The notes: generated by a model not told the origin, from the letters alone. DNA of 64,000 bases from Actinomycetales bacterium (GCA_015655415.1 JAATFB010000021.1:42405-106404), one strand, 5' to 3'; numbered from the stretch's first letter, positions 17,630 through 26,704 are shown. Program-made: numbers and translations.

Positions 17630-17857
17630 AGCCGACGTTCGGACGCCGGGCTCCCGCAGATCTCTGTGCGACCTCGTAGCGAGCACGAGAGCTCTTCCCC
17701 GGCCCTGGAGACCGTGGCGGCCCCTCCCACGGTGCCCGCGAGCGCGACGGGCGGCGCCACTGTCGATATCCGACCTCGGCGTCGCGTGCCACGGCGGGCG
17801 GACGAGCTCGACGGGCGCACGGCTCCGTGATCGTGCGTTGCGGGTTGGACTGTGGTC

Positions 17858-18283
17858 TCAGTGATCTGCGTCGTAGTGCTCGCGCAGGATTCGGACTTCG
17901 TCCATGTGGTCCTGCGCCCAGTGTCTGAGCCGACGAGTGGTCCGGTACAGCGAGAGGCCGAGATCGGTGAGCGCATAGTCGACGGTGACGGGAACCGTCG
18001 GGGTGACGGTGCGGGTCACCAAACCGTCTCGCTCCAGAGCGCGCAGCGTCTGAGTGAGCATCTTCTGGCTCACGCCTGCGATGAGGCGCGACAGCTCCGA
18101 GTACCGCATGGCGGCGGGCTCTCCGATGCCCCCGTCAGCGTCGCCTCCGAGAGCACACAGGATCAGCACGACCCATTTGTCGGAGATCCTGTCCAGAAGT
18201 TGACGGCTCGGGCACACGGCGAGGAACGCGTTGTAGGCGTTCTTGGCCTGGTCCCGTTTCTCGGCTGCGGTCACTGTCGCCAC
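17858..18283 (-). CDS. HxlR-family winged-helix regulator
   Basis: A protein of about 141 residues with the HxlR (MarR-like) fold: [22 protein letters not shown], then [20 protein letters not shown] and the wing [22 protein letters not shown]. Proteins of this family sense aldehydes, quinones or disulfide stress, often through a cysteine near residue 25; C24 in AVCPSRQ is a candidate. The GTG at 18283 is chosen because GAAAGG lies 8 nt upstream; a GTG at 18292 is the alternative. It is divergent from a PdxI-like reductase, with two palindromes between them, and likely controls that gene. Confidence 0.88.
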   Translation of the reverse strand: MATVTAAEKRDQAKNAYNAFLAVCPSRQLLDRISDKWVVLILCALGGDADGGIGEPAAMRYSELSRLIAGVSQKMLTQTLRALERDGLVTRTVTPTVPVTVDYALTDLGLSLYRTTRRLRHWAQDHMDEVRILREHYDADH

Positions 18284-18309
18284 GACGATCACCTTTCACA
18301 CGGGGCGTA

Positions 18310-18352
18310 ACGCACTCCAAAGTGCGTACTTCCCAAGAGAGAGTAACTCTCT
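18310..18352. promoter_or_regulatory. Two palindromic operator candidates between hxlR and pdxI-like genes
   Basis: ACGCACT-CCAA-AGTGCGT (18310-18327) is a perfect 7-4-7 inverted repeat. Ten bases on, AGAGAGT-A-ACTCTCT (18338-18352) is a perfect 7-1-7 repeat. Both lie in the 127-bp divergent region; HxlR proteins bind such palindromes as dimers. Confidence 0.6.
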
Positions 18353-18410
18353 GATGCTGGTTGACGGAGCGGACGGATACCACCCCCGATCCACGACGAA
18401 AGGCGGCACG

Positions 18411-19283
18411 ATGAGCACTGTCCCGACCACGCTTCCCGGCGGCACATGGAGGCTCGGCGACCACGACGTCACCCGGTTCGGATATGGCGCGATGCAACTC
18501 GCCGGGCCCGGGGTCATGGGACCGCCCGCCGACCACGACGGTGCGATCGCAGTGCTGCGTGAAGCGGTCGAACAGGGCATCACGCACATCGACACCAGCA
18601 TCGCCTACGGGCCGCGTGTGACGAACGAGCTCATCCGCGAGGCGTTGCATCCCTATCCGGAGTCGCTGTTCATCGCCACCAAAGTCGGGGCCGAACGCGA
18701 CTGGCAGGGCAACTGGCCCACGGCCCGCAAGCCCGAGGATCTTCGCGCACAGGTCCACGAAACCCTGGAGACCCTCTGGGTCGAGACCCTCGACGTGGTG
18801 AACATGCGCATGGGTGACGCCAACGGACCTCAGCCCGGATCCATCGCCGAAGCCATGGACACGCTCGCCGGGCTCCAGCAGGAGGGGCTGATCCGCCACC
18901 TCGGGGTCAGCAACGTCACCGCCGAACAGGTCGCCGAGGCGCGAGAGGTCGCCGCGATCGTGTGCGTGCAGAACATGTACAACCTCGCCCACCGGCACGA
19001 CGACGAGCTCATCGACCGACTCGCCGCCGACGGCATCGCCTACGTCCCCTTCTTCCCCCTCGGGGGTTTCAGCCCTCTCCAGTCCGAAGCGCTCTCCGCG
19101 GTCGCCGGCCGCCTGGACGCCACGCCGATGGCGGTCGCACTCGCCTGGCTGCTGCAGCGCTCCCCGAACATCCTCCTCATCCCCGGCACCTCGAAAGTAG
19201 CTCACCTGCACGAGAACATCGCCGGAGCACGACTCGCCCTCTCCGCGGAAGACGTCGCGGAGCTCGACACCATCGGCCGGTGA
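18411..19283 (+). CDS. pdxI: PdxI/YdbC-like aldo/keto reductase (pyridoxal reductase type)
   Basis: A 290-residue AKR that closely resembles E. coli YdbC/PdxI as I recall it: RFGYGAMQLAGPGV, EGITHIDTS-like D61/Y66, K91 in ATKVGA, VQNMYNLAHRHDDELIDRL, GIAYVPFFPLGGF and WLLQRSPNILLIPGTSKVAH. The position usually held by the catalytic histidine reads VVNMRMGD here, as in the E. coli protein (VVNLR), so its absence is a family feature. The expected reaction is NADPH-dependent reduction of pyridoxal to pyridoxine. The ribosome site AAAGG lies 7 nt before the ATG. Divergent HxlR control suggests induction by an aldehyde or redox stress. Confidence 0.8.
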   Translation: MSTVPTTLPGGTWRLGDHDVTRFGYGAMQLAGPGVMGPPADHDGAIAVLREAVEQGITHIDTSIAYGPRVTNELIREALHPYPESLFIATKVGAERDWQGNWPTARKPEDLRAQVHETLETLWVETLDVVNMRMGDANGPQPGSIAEAMDTLAGLQQEGLIRHLGVSNVTAEQVAEAREVAAIVCVQNMYNLAHRHDDELIDRLAADGIAYVPFFPLGGFSPLQSEALSAVAGRLDATPMAVALAWLLQRSPNILLIPGTSKVAHLHENIAGARLALSAEDVAELDTIGR

Positions 19284-19383
19284 CCACAGGGCAGCAGGCG
19301 CACCCGGCATCGCACCCGCATTCCGGTGCGACCTTCACGTCGCCATCGGAACCTGGCGATCGCGCCGCGGCTCCGCCTTGACA

Positions 19384-19452
19384 GCGAGAGCGCGTCTTCG
19401 GCACGAGACGGCAGACCTCACCCGTCTTCTCGTGCCGAAGATGCGCTCTCGC
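19384..19452. repeat. 25-bp inverted repeat between convergent genes
   Basis: The left arm 19384-19408 (starting GCGAGAGCGCG) and right arm 19428-19452 (ending GCGCTCTCGC) are complementary at 24 of 25 positions, the exception being a G-U pair. CGG/CCG continues the stem inward after a 3-nt bulge. It lies between the converging pdxI-like and LysR genes, so it may be a bidirectional terminator, but it lacks a T-tract and is unusually long. The rest of the 216-bp gap shows nothing else. Confidence 0.6.
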
Positions 19453-19499
19453 GAGGATGGCCCCGCTCCTGGACTTCGCAATGAGCTCACGACGCCCTG

Positions 19500-20399
19500 C
19501 TAGGGACGGGGCATAAATGCGTCCGACGCGGTGCGCTGCGAGGTCCGGCTTCTGGCGGCGAAGAAGGCGCGGAGCGCGTCGAGCGCCGCGGACTCGAGCC
19601 CGGGCTCGAGTCCGCGGCGAGCGAGCACGCGCACGTGCACGACGCCGAGTTCGGGCAGATCGCGGCGCACGTCTAGGCCGTGCGGCGCCACACCGGCGCT
19701 GGGCAGCACGGCGATGCCCAGACCCGCCCGCGCCGCCGCGATCACCCCCTCGACATTCCCGGACTCGGCGGTGATCTCGACGCGCCGGCCAAGCGTGCCC
19801 AGCCCCTGCAGGGCGCGCTGGCGCATGCCGCAGGGCTCGACATAGGCGACGAGTGGCACGGGCTCGGCCGCTGGCGGGGGCGTCCACCCAGGGGCGGCGA
19901 ACCACCTCAGCGGCAGGGCGCCGACCTCGGTGCCCGGCACCGCGTTCCCGGTGTCGAGCACGACCGCGAGGTCGATGATCCCCTTGGCCACGGCATCCGT
20001 CAGCTGGGTCGAGCGCTCGAGCCGGAACTGCACGAGCCGGTCCGCGTACGCCCTGCTCAGCCGGGTGAGCATCTGGGGCAGGATCTGCTCGGCCGCCGTC
20101 TCGCTCGCACCGACCGTGATCGTTCCGGCATGGCTGGCGTCGAGTCGGGCCAGAGCCTCGTCGTGAACGGCGAGGATGCGTCGCGACTCGGTCAGCAGGG
20201 CCTCCCCGGCTGCCGTGAAGCGGGCCCGCCGCCCCTCCCTGACCACTAGGGTCTGGTCGAGGCCGCGCTCTAGCCCGCGGACGTGCTGGCTCACCGTGGA
20301 CTGACTCAGGTGCAACGCGGCTGCGGCGCGACCGAAGCCGCCGCACTCCGCGATCGCCACGAAGGTACGCAACTGCACGATGTCCAGCGCGTTGCTCAT
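19500..20399 (-). CDS. LysR-family transcriptional regulator
   Basis: A 299-residue LysR regulator. The winged HTH lies at residues 1-60 (LDIVQLRTFVAIAECGGFGR, then AAALHLSQSTVSQHVRGLE), followed by the effector-binding domain with TITVGASETAAEQILPQML and GIIDLAVVLDTG. The ATG at 20399 lies 5 nt after a TACCGT box. Its upstream region carries a 29-bp tandem repeat that could be its operator. No adjacent divergent gene is intact, so the target is uncertain; the monooxygenase/ABC operon on the same strand upstream is one possibility. Confidence 0.9.
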   Translation of the reverse strand: MSNALDIVQLRTFVAIAECGGFGRAAAALHLSQSTVSQHVRGLERGLDQTLVVREGRRARFTAAGEALLTESRRILAVHDEALARLDASHAGTITVGASETAAEQILPQMLTRLSRAYADRLVQFRLERSTQLTDAVAKGIIDLAVVLDTGNAVPGTEVGALPLRWFAAPGWTPPPAAEPVPLVAYVEPCGMRQRALQGLGTLGRRVEITAESGNVEGVIAAARAGLGIAVLPSAGVAPHGLDVRRDLPELGVVHVRVLARRGLEPGLESAALDALRAFFAARSRTSQRTASDAFMPRP

Positions 20400-20441
20400 A
20401 GGAGACGGTAGGCGCCGGGCCTGATGCGGGCACACCGCGCC

Positions 20442-20499
20442 CAGTCACAACCCTTCACAAGCCGACACATCAGTCATAACCCTTCACAAGCCGTCACAG
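20442..20499. repeat. 29-bp tandem direct repeat, two copies
   Basis: Two abutting 29-bp units, 20442-20470 and 20471-20499, agree at 26 of 29 positions and share the core AACCCTTCACAAGCCG. They begin 43 bp upstream of the LysR start codon. This could be a duplicated regulator site or a slippage duplication. Confidence 0.75.
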
Positions 20500-20829
20500 A
20501 GCGTGTCGGAACGGGCGCAGGAACGGCCACACGACGCGGCCATCCGACGGGCATCACGGAACACAACGAGATGCCCGCCGGACAGAGCGGGCCGGGTCTC
20601 GCGTTCGGGGACGCGCTCGGAATCGAGCCGGACGTGAGGCGCCTGTGAGGGCGGCGTTGCCCGGCCCGGTGTGGAGCACGAGGGCGGGCGCACCCATGCG
20701 CCAGCTCGCTCGATGGCCCTCCACCATGCTCACCTCGCCGATCTCGTTCCACTTCTCAGGCCGAGCGATGCGGACGGCGAAGCCGCCGCCGGTGCGCCCG
20801 GCCAAGACGGGAGCGCTCACTCAACCCGT
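20500..20829. other. Gap with no recognisable intact gene
   Basis: No frame on either strand gives a convincing protein. A minus-strand open frame (20554-20820) continues in phase with the decayed reductase region after a stop and could be the eroded tail of that gene or of another; I do not recognise it. Confidence 0.4.
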
Positions 20830-21124
20830 GCCGAACGCGGCGGTGGTGTACACGGGCGGTGCGGCTGCCTCGGTCACCGGGGTCTCCGGCACAGGCGCGC
20901 CTGCAGGGCGTGCACGAGGACCGCGGTGGAGGCCGAGGCACGCAAGCTGTCGGCCACCACACCGGTGGCCCTCAAGGCGACCGGGCCGTCTCCGGCACCC
21001 GCGGTGATCAGCGCCACCCCGCGGGACGATTCCGGAACGCCGCCCGGAACTCCTCCGAGCTCAGCCCGTCCGACGCGGCGGACCGCTCCTCTCCCTCCAG
21101 CCGGCGGGCGCGCTGGGCCGTCAC
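20830..21124 (-). pseudogene. Flavin reductase-like gene remnant
   Basis: After a purine-rich AGGAGGAGAG a GTG at 21124 opens a frame that reads LSSEEFRAAFRNRPAG and then stops at 21008 after 38 codons. One frame over it continues VALITAGAGDGPVALRATG, together matching the N-terminus of DIM6/NTAB flavin reductases (FRxAFRxHPAGVAVITA, then GPVALTATS). A single G missing from a run near 21017-21020 explains the break. Farther on the resemblance fades and stops appear in all frames. It sits 56 nt downstream of an FMN-dependent monooxygenase that would need such a partner. Confidence 0.5.
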
Positions 21125-21179
21125 CTCTCCTCCTGTGTTGTGTCGATTTCCCCGGGGCTCCACCCGCAGCTCCGTCATC

Positions 21180-22550
21180 TCAGTCCCTCTCCGCTGCGGC
21201 GCTGGCCCCGACCGGGACGGGCGCCGCCTCCGCGCCGCCGCGCGGAAGGCCGAGGTGGTCTCGCAGGGTCGTGCCGTGGTACTCGGTCGGGAACAGGCCG
21301 CGTTCCTTCAGAACCGGCACGACCGCGTCGAAGAAGGAGCGGAACGACTCGGGGTACACGCCGGGGATCAGGACGTTTCCGTCGTCCGCTTCGGCGAGGA
21401 AGCGCTCGGCCACCCACTCGGCCACCTGCTCCGGCGCGCCGATGACGCGCCAGTGCCCGGCTCCGGTGAGCACGTGCTCGAAGATCACCCGGCGCAGGCT
21501 GAGCCGTTCCTCGACGAACAGGCGGCGGAACCGCTCGGCGTGCGTCTGCGAGAAGCGCACCCCGCTGATGTCCGGCAGGGCCTCACCCGGAACAGGCCGG
21601 TCGAGCTCGAAGCCGCGGAAGGAGATCCCGAACAGCCGCTCCAGCCGCTGGAAGCCGTCCTCGATGTCGTCGTCGGCGCGGACCTCGCGGTAGAGCGCCT
21701 GAGCCTGCGCCTCGGTGTCGGCGATGTAGGCGTGCAGGCCCGGGAGCACCAGCGGCGCGCGTTCGCGCCCGAGCGCCGCGGACCGCGCGTGCAGGTCGTC
21801 GCGCAGCTCGCGAGCAACCTCGGCCGTCGGGGTGGCCGCGAAGATCGCGTCGGCGTGCCGTGCGGCGAGCCGGCGGCCGTCCTCTGATGCGCCCGCCTGG
21901 AACACGACGGGCGCGCCCTGCCGACTGCTGGGCACGTTCAGCGGACCGGCAACGGAGTAGAAGGCACCGTGATGGTCGATGGGACGGATGCGCGAGGCAT
22001 CCGCGTACCGGCCTGTGGCACGGTCGAGGACGATCGCCTCGCGCGGCCAGCTCGCCCAAAGCGCCTTGACGACCTCGACGAACTCTCCGGCCCGCTCGTA
22101 TCGCTCGGAGTGCTCGGGGATCTGCTCCTTTCCGAAGTTGCGCTCGCCCGTCTGCGAGGTGACCACGTTCCAGCCCGCGCGTCCGTCCGAGACCAGATCC
22201 AGGGTGCCGAAGGCCCGTGCAAGGTTGTAGGGCTCGGAGAAAGAGGTCGACGCCGTGCCGACCAGGCCGATGTGCGAGGTCACGGCCGAGATCGCGGCGA
22301 GGATCGGCACCGGGTCGAGCAGGCCGCCCGGGTGCCGGTCGAGATGTTCGGGCTCGACGCCGACGCCGTCGGCTCGGAAGACGAAGTCGAGCCCCGCCTG
22401 CTCCGCGTCGCGCGCCAGTTCGAGGAACAGCGGTGCGCCGTTGAGATCCTCGACGCGGCTGCCGGGGCGACGCCAGGCGTTGCCGCCCGTCCACGCCGAG
22501 GAGATGGAGAGGCCGAGATGCAGCCGTCTTGGTCGTGTTGCGTCGCTCAT
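21180..22550 (-). CDS. NtaA/SnaA/DszA-family FMN-dependent monooxygenase
   Basis: A 456-residue bacterial luciferase-like monooxygenase of the NtaA/SnaA/SoxA group. Signatures are LDFVFRADG, EPYNLARAFGTLDLVSDGRA followed by GWNVVTSQTGERNFGKEQIP, and HGAFYSVAGPLNVPSSRQG. These enzymes use FMNH2 from a separate reductase to oxidise chelators, sulfones, sulfonates or thioethers. The ATG at 22550 overlaps the stop of the ABC binding-protein gene (ATGA), with AAGGAG 5 nt upstream. Cotranslation with a transporter's binding protein strongly suggests that it acts on the imported compound. The expected reductase partner next door appears broken. Confidence 0.9.
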   Translation of the reverse strand: MSDATRPRRLHLGLSISSAWTGGNAWRRPGSRVEDLNGAPLFLELARDAEQAGLDFVFRADGVGVEPEHLDRHPGGLLDPVPILAAISAVTSHIGLVGTASTSFSEPYNLARAFGTLDLVSDGRAGWNVVTSQTGERNFGKEQIPEHSERYERAGEFVEVVKALWASWPREAIVLDRATGRYADASRIRPIDHHGAFYSVAGPLNVPSSRQGAPVVFQAGASEDGRRLAARHADAIFAATPTAEVARELRDDLHARSAALGRERAPLVLPGLHAYIADTEAQAQALYREVRADDDIEDGFQRLERLFGISFRGFELDRPVPGEALPDISGVRFSQTHAERFRRLFVEERLSLRRVIFEHVLTGAGHWRVIGAPEQVAEWVAERFLAEADDGNVLIPGVYPESFRSFFDAVVPVLKERGLFPTEYHGTTLRDHLGLPRGGAEAAPVPVGASAAAERD

Positions 22551-24163
22551 TGCTGCTCCTTCCACGCGGCGCCGAAGATGGCCCACCAGGGTGCGGTGAA
22601 ACCGACGCCGTGCACGGTCTTCTTGGTGGCGATCACCGAGGTGGCCTGCTCTATCGGGAACCCGAGGCCCTCGTCGATGAGCCGTTCCTGGATCTGGTGC
22701 GACTCCTGGGTGCGCTTGGCCGTGTCGAGCTCGGAGGACTGCTGCTCGATCAGTGCCGCGAGCGAGGGGTCAGGATCCGTCTTGATGCGGGGAGCGGCGA
22801 ACTTCGCGGTGAAGGCCGACAGGAACACGTCCGGGTCCGGGCGGGTCAGGTTGCCGTAGTACAGCCCCCAGTCGCCGGAGGCCTGGTTGGCGGTGATCTG
22901 CGCCGCGGTGAGCTGCTTGAGCTGCAGCTCGATGCCGTTCGCCCTCAGCTGTTGCTGGATGAGCTCGTAGAGCTGGGTCTGGGTGGGGTCGGAGTACTGG
23001 AGATCGACGGAGAGGCGCGTGCCGTCCTTCGCCCAGATGCCGTCGGAGCCCTTCTGCCAGCCGGCTTTCGTCAGGATCTTCGTCACGTCGGACTTGGAGT
23101 AGGCGAGCTTGGAGCTCAGGTCCTCGTAGCCGGGGAACGAGGTGGACACGATGTTCGTCGCGGCATCCGTCGTGCTATCCAGCAGCACCTTCTTGATCTC
23201 GGGTCTGTTGATGGAGTGCTGGATCGCCTGACGAACGGGCAACTGCGACAGGATCGGGTTGGCGGTGTTCGGGTACAGCGTGTACACGACGCCGGCGGAT
23301 GCCCGCTTGAACACGTTGGAGCTCGACTTGACCTCGGAGATGTTGTTGGAGCTCGGGTACGAGATCGCGTCGATCTGACCGCTGGTGAGGGCGCCGATGC
23401 GGGCCGAGGCGTCGGGGATGACCTTGAAGTCGACCTCCTTCAGGTACGCCGGCCCCGTGTTCCCGCGCAGCGGAGAGCCCCATGTGTAGTCGTGGCGGCG
23501 CTCCAGGACGATCTCCTTGTCCTGCGTGATGCTCTTGAGGACGAAGGGGCCTGAGCCGATGACGCCGTCCGCGCGTTGCTGCGCGGTCTCCTTCGTCGTG
23601 GAGGGGGATACGATGCCGAGCGGAGCCTCGGACAGCGACTGGAGGAATCCGGCCTTCGGGGTCGAGAACTCCACCTGGAGGTGGGTGGGGTCGATGACCG
23701 TGGAGCCGGTGTAGCCGAGCAGGTACGCCGAGGACTGGAAGGCGTTGCCCTGCTTGCCGAGGACGATGATCGAGTCGAAGTTGTCCTTGACCGCCTGCGC
23801 ATCGAAGACCTCGCCGTTGCTGAAGGTCACGCCTTTGCGGAGGGTGAAGGTGTACTGCTTGCCGTCGTCGCTGATCTTCCAGGCGGTGGCGAGCCAGGGG
23901 ACGATCTTGCCTGTCTTCGGGTCCTGGTCCACGAGGTTGTCGGTGATCTGGATGTTGGCGAAGTTGCAGCCGGAGGTCTGCTGCTTGTCGAATGCGCCGC
24001 ACCAGTCCGAGATGCCGACCGTCAGCGTGCCGCCGGAGACCGGTTTCGCGCTGGTGGACGCGGCTCCGACGGATGCGGCGTCGGAGCCGCTCGAGCAGCC
24101 GGTGAGGATCAGTGCTGCGGCGGCGAGCACGGCGGCTATCGCCGCTGTCGTCTTCTTGTGCAC
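22547..24163 (-). CDS. ABC transporter substrate-binding lipoprotein (SBP family 5)
   Basis: A 538-residue extracellular solute-binding protein of the peptide/nickel family. A signal peptide ends in the lipobox LTGC with C23 as the lipid anchor, followed by a Ser/Ala-rich linker. The conserved LVDQDPKTGKIVPWLATAWK and FTLRKGVTFSNGEVFDAQAV segments are typical of SBP-5. The start is GTG at 24163 with GAAAGG 6-7 nt upstream. It is fourth in an operon after two permeases and a double ATPase, and its stop overlaps the monooxygenase start. The ligand is unknown; an organosulfur compound, opine or peptide is plausible. Confidence 0.9.
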   Translation of the reverse strand: MHKKTTAAIAAVLAAAALILTGCSSGSDAASVGAASTSAKPVSGGTLTVGISDWCGAFDKQQTSGCNFANIQITDNLVDQDPKTGKIVPWLATAWKISDDGKQYTFTLRKGVTFSNGEVFDAQAVKDNFDSIIVLGKQGNAFQSSAYLLGYTGSTVIDPTHLQVEFSTPKAGFLQSLSEAPLGIVSPSTTKETAQQRADGVIGSGPFVLKSITQDKEIVLERRHDYTWGSPLRGNTGPAYLKEVDFKVIPDASARIGALTSGQIDAISYPSSNNISEVKSSSNVFKRASAGVVYTLYPNTANPILSQLPVRQAIQHSINRPEIKKVLLDSTTDAATNIVSTSFPGYEDLSSKLAYSKSDVTKILTKAGWQKGSDGIWAKDGTRLSVDLQYSDPTQTQLYELIQQQLRANGIELQLKQLTAAQITANQASGDWGLYYGNLTRPDPDVFLSAFTAKFAAPRIKTDPDPSLAALIEQQSSELDTAKRTQESHQIQERLIDEGLGFPIEQATSVIATKKTVHGVGFTAPWWAIFGAAWKEQQ

Positions 24164-24224
24164 GAGGTGCCTTTCAGTTCGCGGTCGGACGGTGGGTGCG
24201 GCCGGGGGTCTCTGTGTGTGGGGG

Positions 24225-25847
24225 TCAGCGAGCGGCTGTGCCGGGGATCGCCTCGAGCAGTTCGCGGGTGTACGGATGCCGCGGGTCGTCGAACACCCGG
24301 TCGACGGGGCCGTGCTCGACGAGGCGACCGGCGCGGAGCACGCCGACCTCGTCGGCGACCAGCCGGACGACCGCGAGGTCGTGCGAGATGAACAGGTAGC
24401 TGACGGACAGCCGTTCCTGAAGCTCGGCCAGCAGCTCGAGCACTTGGCGCTGGACGAGGACGTCCAGGGCGGAGACCGCCTCGTCGAGCACCACCAGCTG
24501 AGGCTCCAGCGCGATCGCCCGCGCAATCGCGACCCGCTGCCGCTGGCCGCCTGAGAGCTGCGCGGGTCGGCGGGTCGCGAGCGCGGGCGGCAGGTGGACG
24601 GCCTCCAGCAGCTCCAGCGCGCGCTCGCGGCGTTCCGCCCGGGTGCCGATCCCGAAGGAGCGCAGTGGCTCGGCGACGATCTCGTGCACGGCGAAGCGCG
24701 GATCGAGCGAGGCGAAAGGGTTCTGGTACACGTACTGGACCCGCCGGCGCAGCCCTCGCAGTGCGGCCCCGCGCGCGCCGGTGATCAGCTCCCCGTCGAT
24801 GCGCGCCGAGCCACCGCTCGGACGCTCGAACCCGGCGACGATGCGACCCGTCGTCGTCTTCCCCGACCCGGACTCGCCCACCAGCGCGTACGTCTGTCCG
24901 CGGGGGATCTCGAATCCGACGTCGTCGACGGCGACGATGTGCTCGCCGCGTCCGATCGCTCCGCGCAGCGTGAACTCCTTGCGCAGGCCCTCGACGGTGA
25001 GCAGCGGCGAGGCATCCGTGCCCTCTGCCGCGATCACGCGGCTCGGTCGGTCGCGCGCACTCGCCAGCGACGGCGCGGACTCGATCAGGCGTCGGGTGGC
25101 CGGGTGCTGCGGATCGCCGAGCACCCGGGCCGTCGGCCCGCTCTCGACCACCCGGCCGTTCTCCAGCACCACCACGGCGTCGGCGCGGTCGGCCGCGACC
25201 CCGAGGTCGTGGGTGATCAGCAGCACCGCTGCGCCATCCTCGGCGGTGAGCGCGTCGAGCTGGTCCAGCACGCGGCGCTGCACGGTGACGTCCAGTCCGG
25301 AGGTCGCCTCGTCGGCGATCACGAGCCGCGGCCCGTTGACGGTCGCGATCCCGATGAGCACACGCTGCCGCTGACCGCCCGAAAGCTCATGCGGATACTG
25401 GCTCAGCCGCAGCTTCGGCCGGTCGATGCCGACGCGCTCGAGCACCGCGAGGGCTTCGGCCCGGGCGGCATGCCGCGGCAGGCCCTGGTGCAGCCGGATG
25501 GCCTCCACGATCTGCCGCCCGATGGTCTGCACCGGATCCAGCGATACCGTCGGGTCCTGGGGGACCAGGCCGATGACCGACCCGCGCAGCCGGGCCCGCT
25601 CGCGCTCGCGCAGCGTGAGGATCTCGTTTCCGGCGACGGAGATCCGCCCGCCCACGACCTTGGCGCCCTCGGGCAGCAGGCCGATTATCGCGTGCGCCGT
25701 CGTGCTCTTGCCGGATCCCGAGGCGCCCACCAGCGCGAGGGTCTCGCCCTCGTGCAGCTCGAAGCCCACCCCGTCGACGGCGTGTGTCGCATCCGGCCCG
25801 CGGCCGTAGTCCACGACGAGCCCTTCCACCGTCAGCAATGCGCTCAT
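24225..25847 (-). CDS. ABC transporter double ATPase (DppD-DppF-type fusion)
   Basis: A 540-residue protein with two complete ABC domains. Domain 1 (about 1-255) has Walker A GASGSGKST, signature LSGGQRQRV and Walker B RLVIADEATSGLD. Domain 2 (about 280-535) has GESGSGKTT, LSGGQRQRV and LVVLDEAVSALD. Note EA rather than EP after the Walker B aspartate in both halves. Each domain ends with the HPxTRxL peptide-transporter extension. It energises the two permeases upstream. Its ATG overlaps the stop of the second permease gene (ATGA). Confidence 0.95.
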   Translation of the reverse strand: MSALLTVEGLVVDYGRGPDATHAVDGVGFELHEGETLALVGASGSGKSTTAHAIIGLLPEGAKVVGGRISVAGNEILTLRERERARLRGSVIGLVPQDPTVSLDPVQTIGRQIVEAIRLHQGLPRHAARAEALAVLERVGIDRPKLRLSQYPHELSGGQRQRVLIGIATVNGPRLVIADEATSGLDVTVQRRVLDQLDALTAEDGAAVLLITHDLGVAADRADAVVVLENGRVVESGPTARVLGDPQHPATRRLIESAPSLASARDRPSRVIAAEGTDASPLLTVEGLRKEFTLRGAIGRGEHIVAVDDVGFEIPRGQTYALVGESGSGKTTTGRIVAGFERPSGGSARIDGELITGARGAALRGLRRRVQYVYQNPFASLDPRFAVHEIVAEPLRSFGIGTRAERRERALELLEAVHLPPALATRRPAQLSGGQRQRVAIARAIALEPQLVVLDEAVSALDVLVQRQVLELLAELQERLSVSYLFISHDLAVVRLVADEVGVLRAGRLVEHGPVDRVFDDPRHPYTRELLEAIPGTAAR

Positions 25848-26704
25848 CGCGACTCTCCGAGGACTCGGCTGATGTGGTTCGCCGACACCACGACGGCGAC
25901 GATCACCAGACCGGGCAGCGTCGTGAGCCACCACGCGGTCGCGAGGTAGTTGCGCCCGTCCGAGACGAGTCCGCCCCAGTCCGGCGCGGGCGGCGCGGCG
26001 CCGTAGCCGAGGAAGTTGAGCGAGGCGATCGCCAGAATCGCGCCTCCGAACTCGAGCGCGACGAGCGCCAGGATCGGTGTGATCGCCAGCGGCAGCACGT
26101 GCCGGAGCAAGATGTCCCACCAACGGGCGCCGGTGCCCGCGGCCGCCTCCACATAGGCGGCCGTGCGGACCTTCAGCACCTCGGATCGCAGCACCCGGGA
26201 GAAGGCGGCGACAGAGCCGATCCCGACCGCGATCGCCACGTTCGTCGTGCCGAAGCCGAGAGCGGTGACCAGCAGCAGCGATACGAGCAGGCTCGGGACG
26301 GCCAGCATCACGTCCACGACGCGCATCAACACCTCGTCCAGCACACCGCCCACGAAGCCGGAGACGAGCCCGATGACCGTGCTGGCCACAAAGGCGATCG
26401 CGATCGCCACCGCGGTCGCCTGCAACGACGAGCGCGTACCGTAGACGACCCGTGCGAACAGGTCGCGGCCGATCATGTCGGTGCCGAAGGGGTGGGCTGC
26501 GCTCGGCGCCTGGTGCGCGGCCGCGCCCACCCCGACGAGAGGGTTCTGGCTCGTGAACAGCTGGGGCACCGCCGCCCACAGCACGATGACGAGGAGCACG
26601 GCGCCCGCGAGCACCAGGTCGTAGCGCACTCGGAAGGGCGTGCGCGTGCGCCGCCTGGCCGGCGCGGTGGAGGCGGCCGTCTCCAGAGGAAGGACATCCG
26701 TCAT
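25844..26704 (-). CDS. ABC transporter permease (DppC-like)
   Basis: A 286-residue permease with an N-terminal anchor helix after an Ala/Arg-rich cytoplasmic stretch, then HPFGTDMIGRDLFARVVYG, the signature of DppC/OppC permeases, and five more membrane segments. The EAA loop reads EAAAGTGARWWDILLRHVLP. It pairs with the DppB-like permease encoded 14 nt upstream and with the double ATPase downstream (ATGA overlap). Confidence 0.93.
   Translation of the reverse strand: MTDVLPLETAASTAPARRRTRTPFRVRYDLVLAGAVLLVIVLWAAVPQLFTSQNPLVGVGAAAHQAPSAAHPFGTDMIGRDLFARVVYGTRSSLQATAVAIAIAFVASTVIGLVSGFVGGVLDEVLMRVVDVMLAVPSLLVSLLLVTALGFGTTNVAIAVGIGSVAAFSRVLRSEVLKVRTAAYVEAAAGTGARWWDILLRHVLPLAITPILALVALEFGGAILAIASLNFLGYGAAPPAPDWGGLVSDGRNYLATAWWLTTLPGLVIVAVVVSANHISRVLGESR

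Noticed and set aside
20571..20648. Short ORF starting MPAGQSGPGL
   Set aside because: It has only 25 codons, no ribosome site or leaderless box, and lies in a region of eroded sequence.
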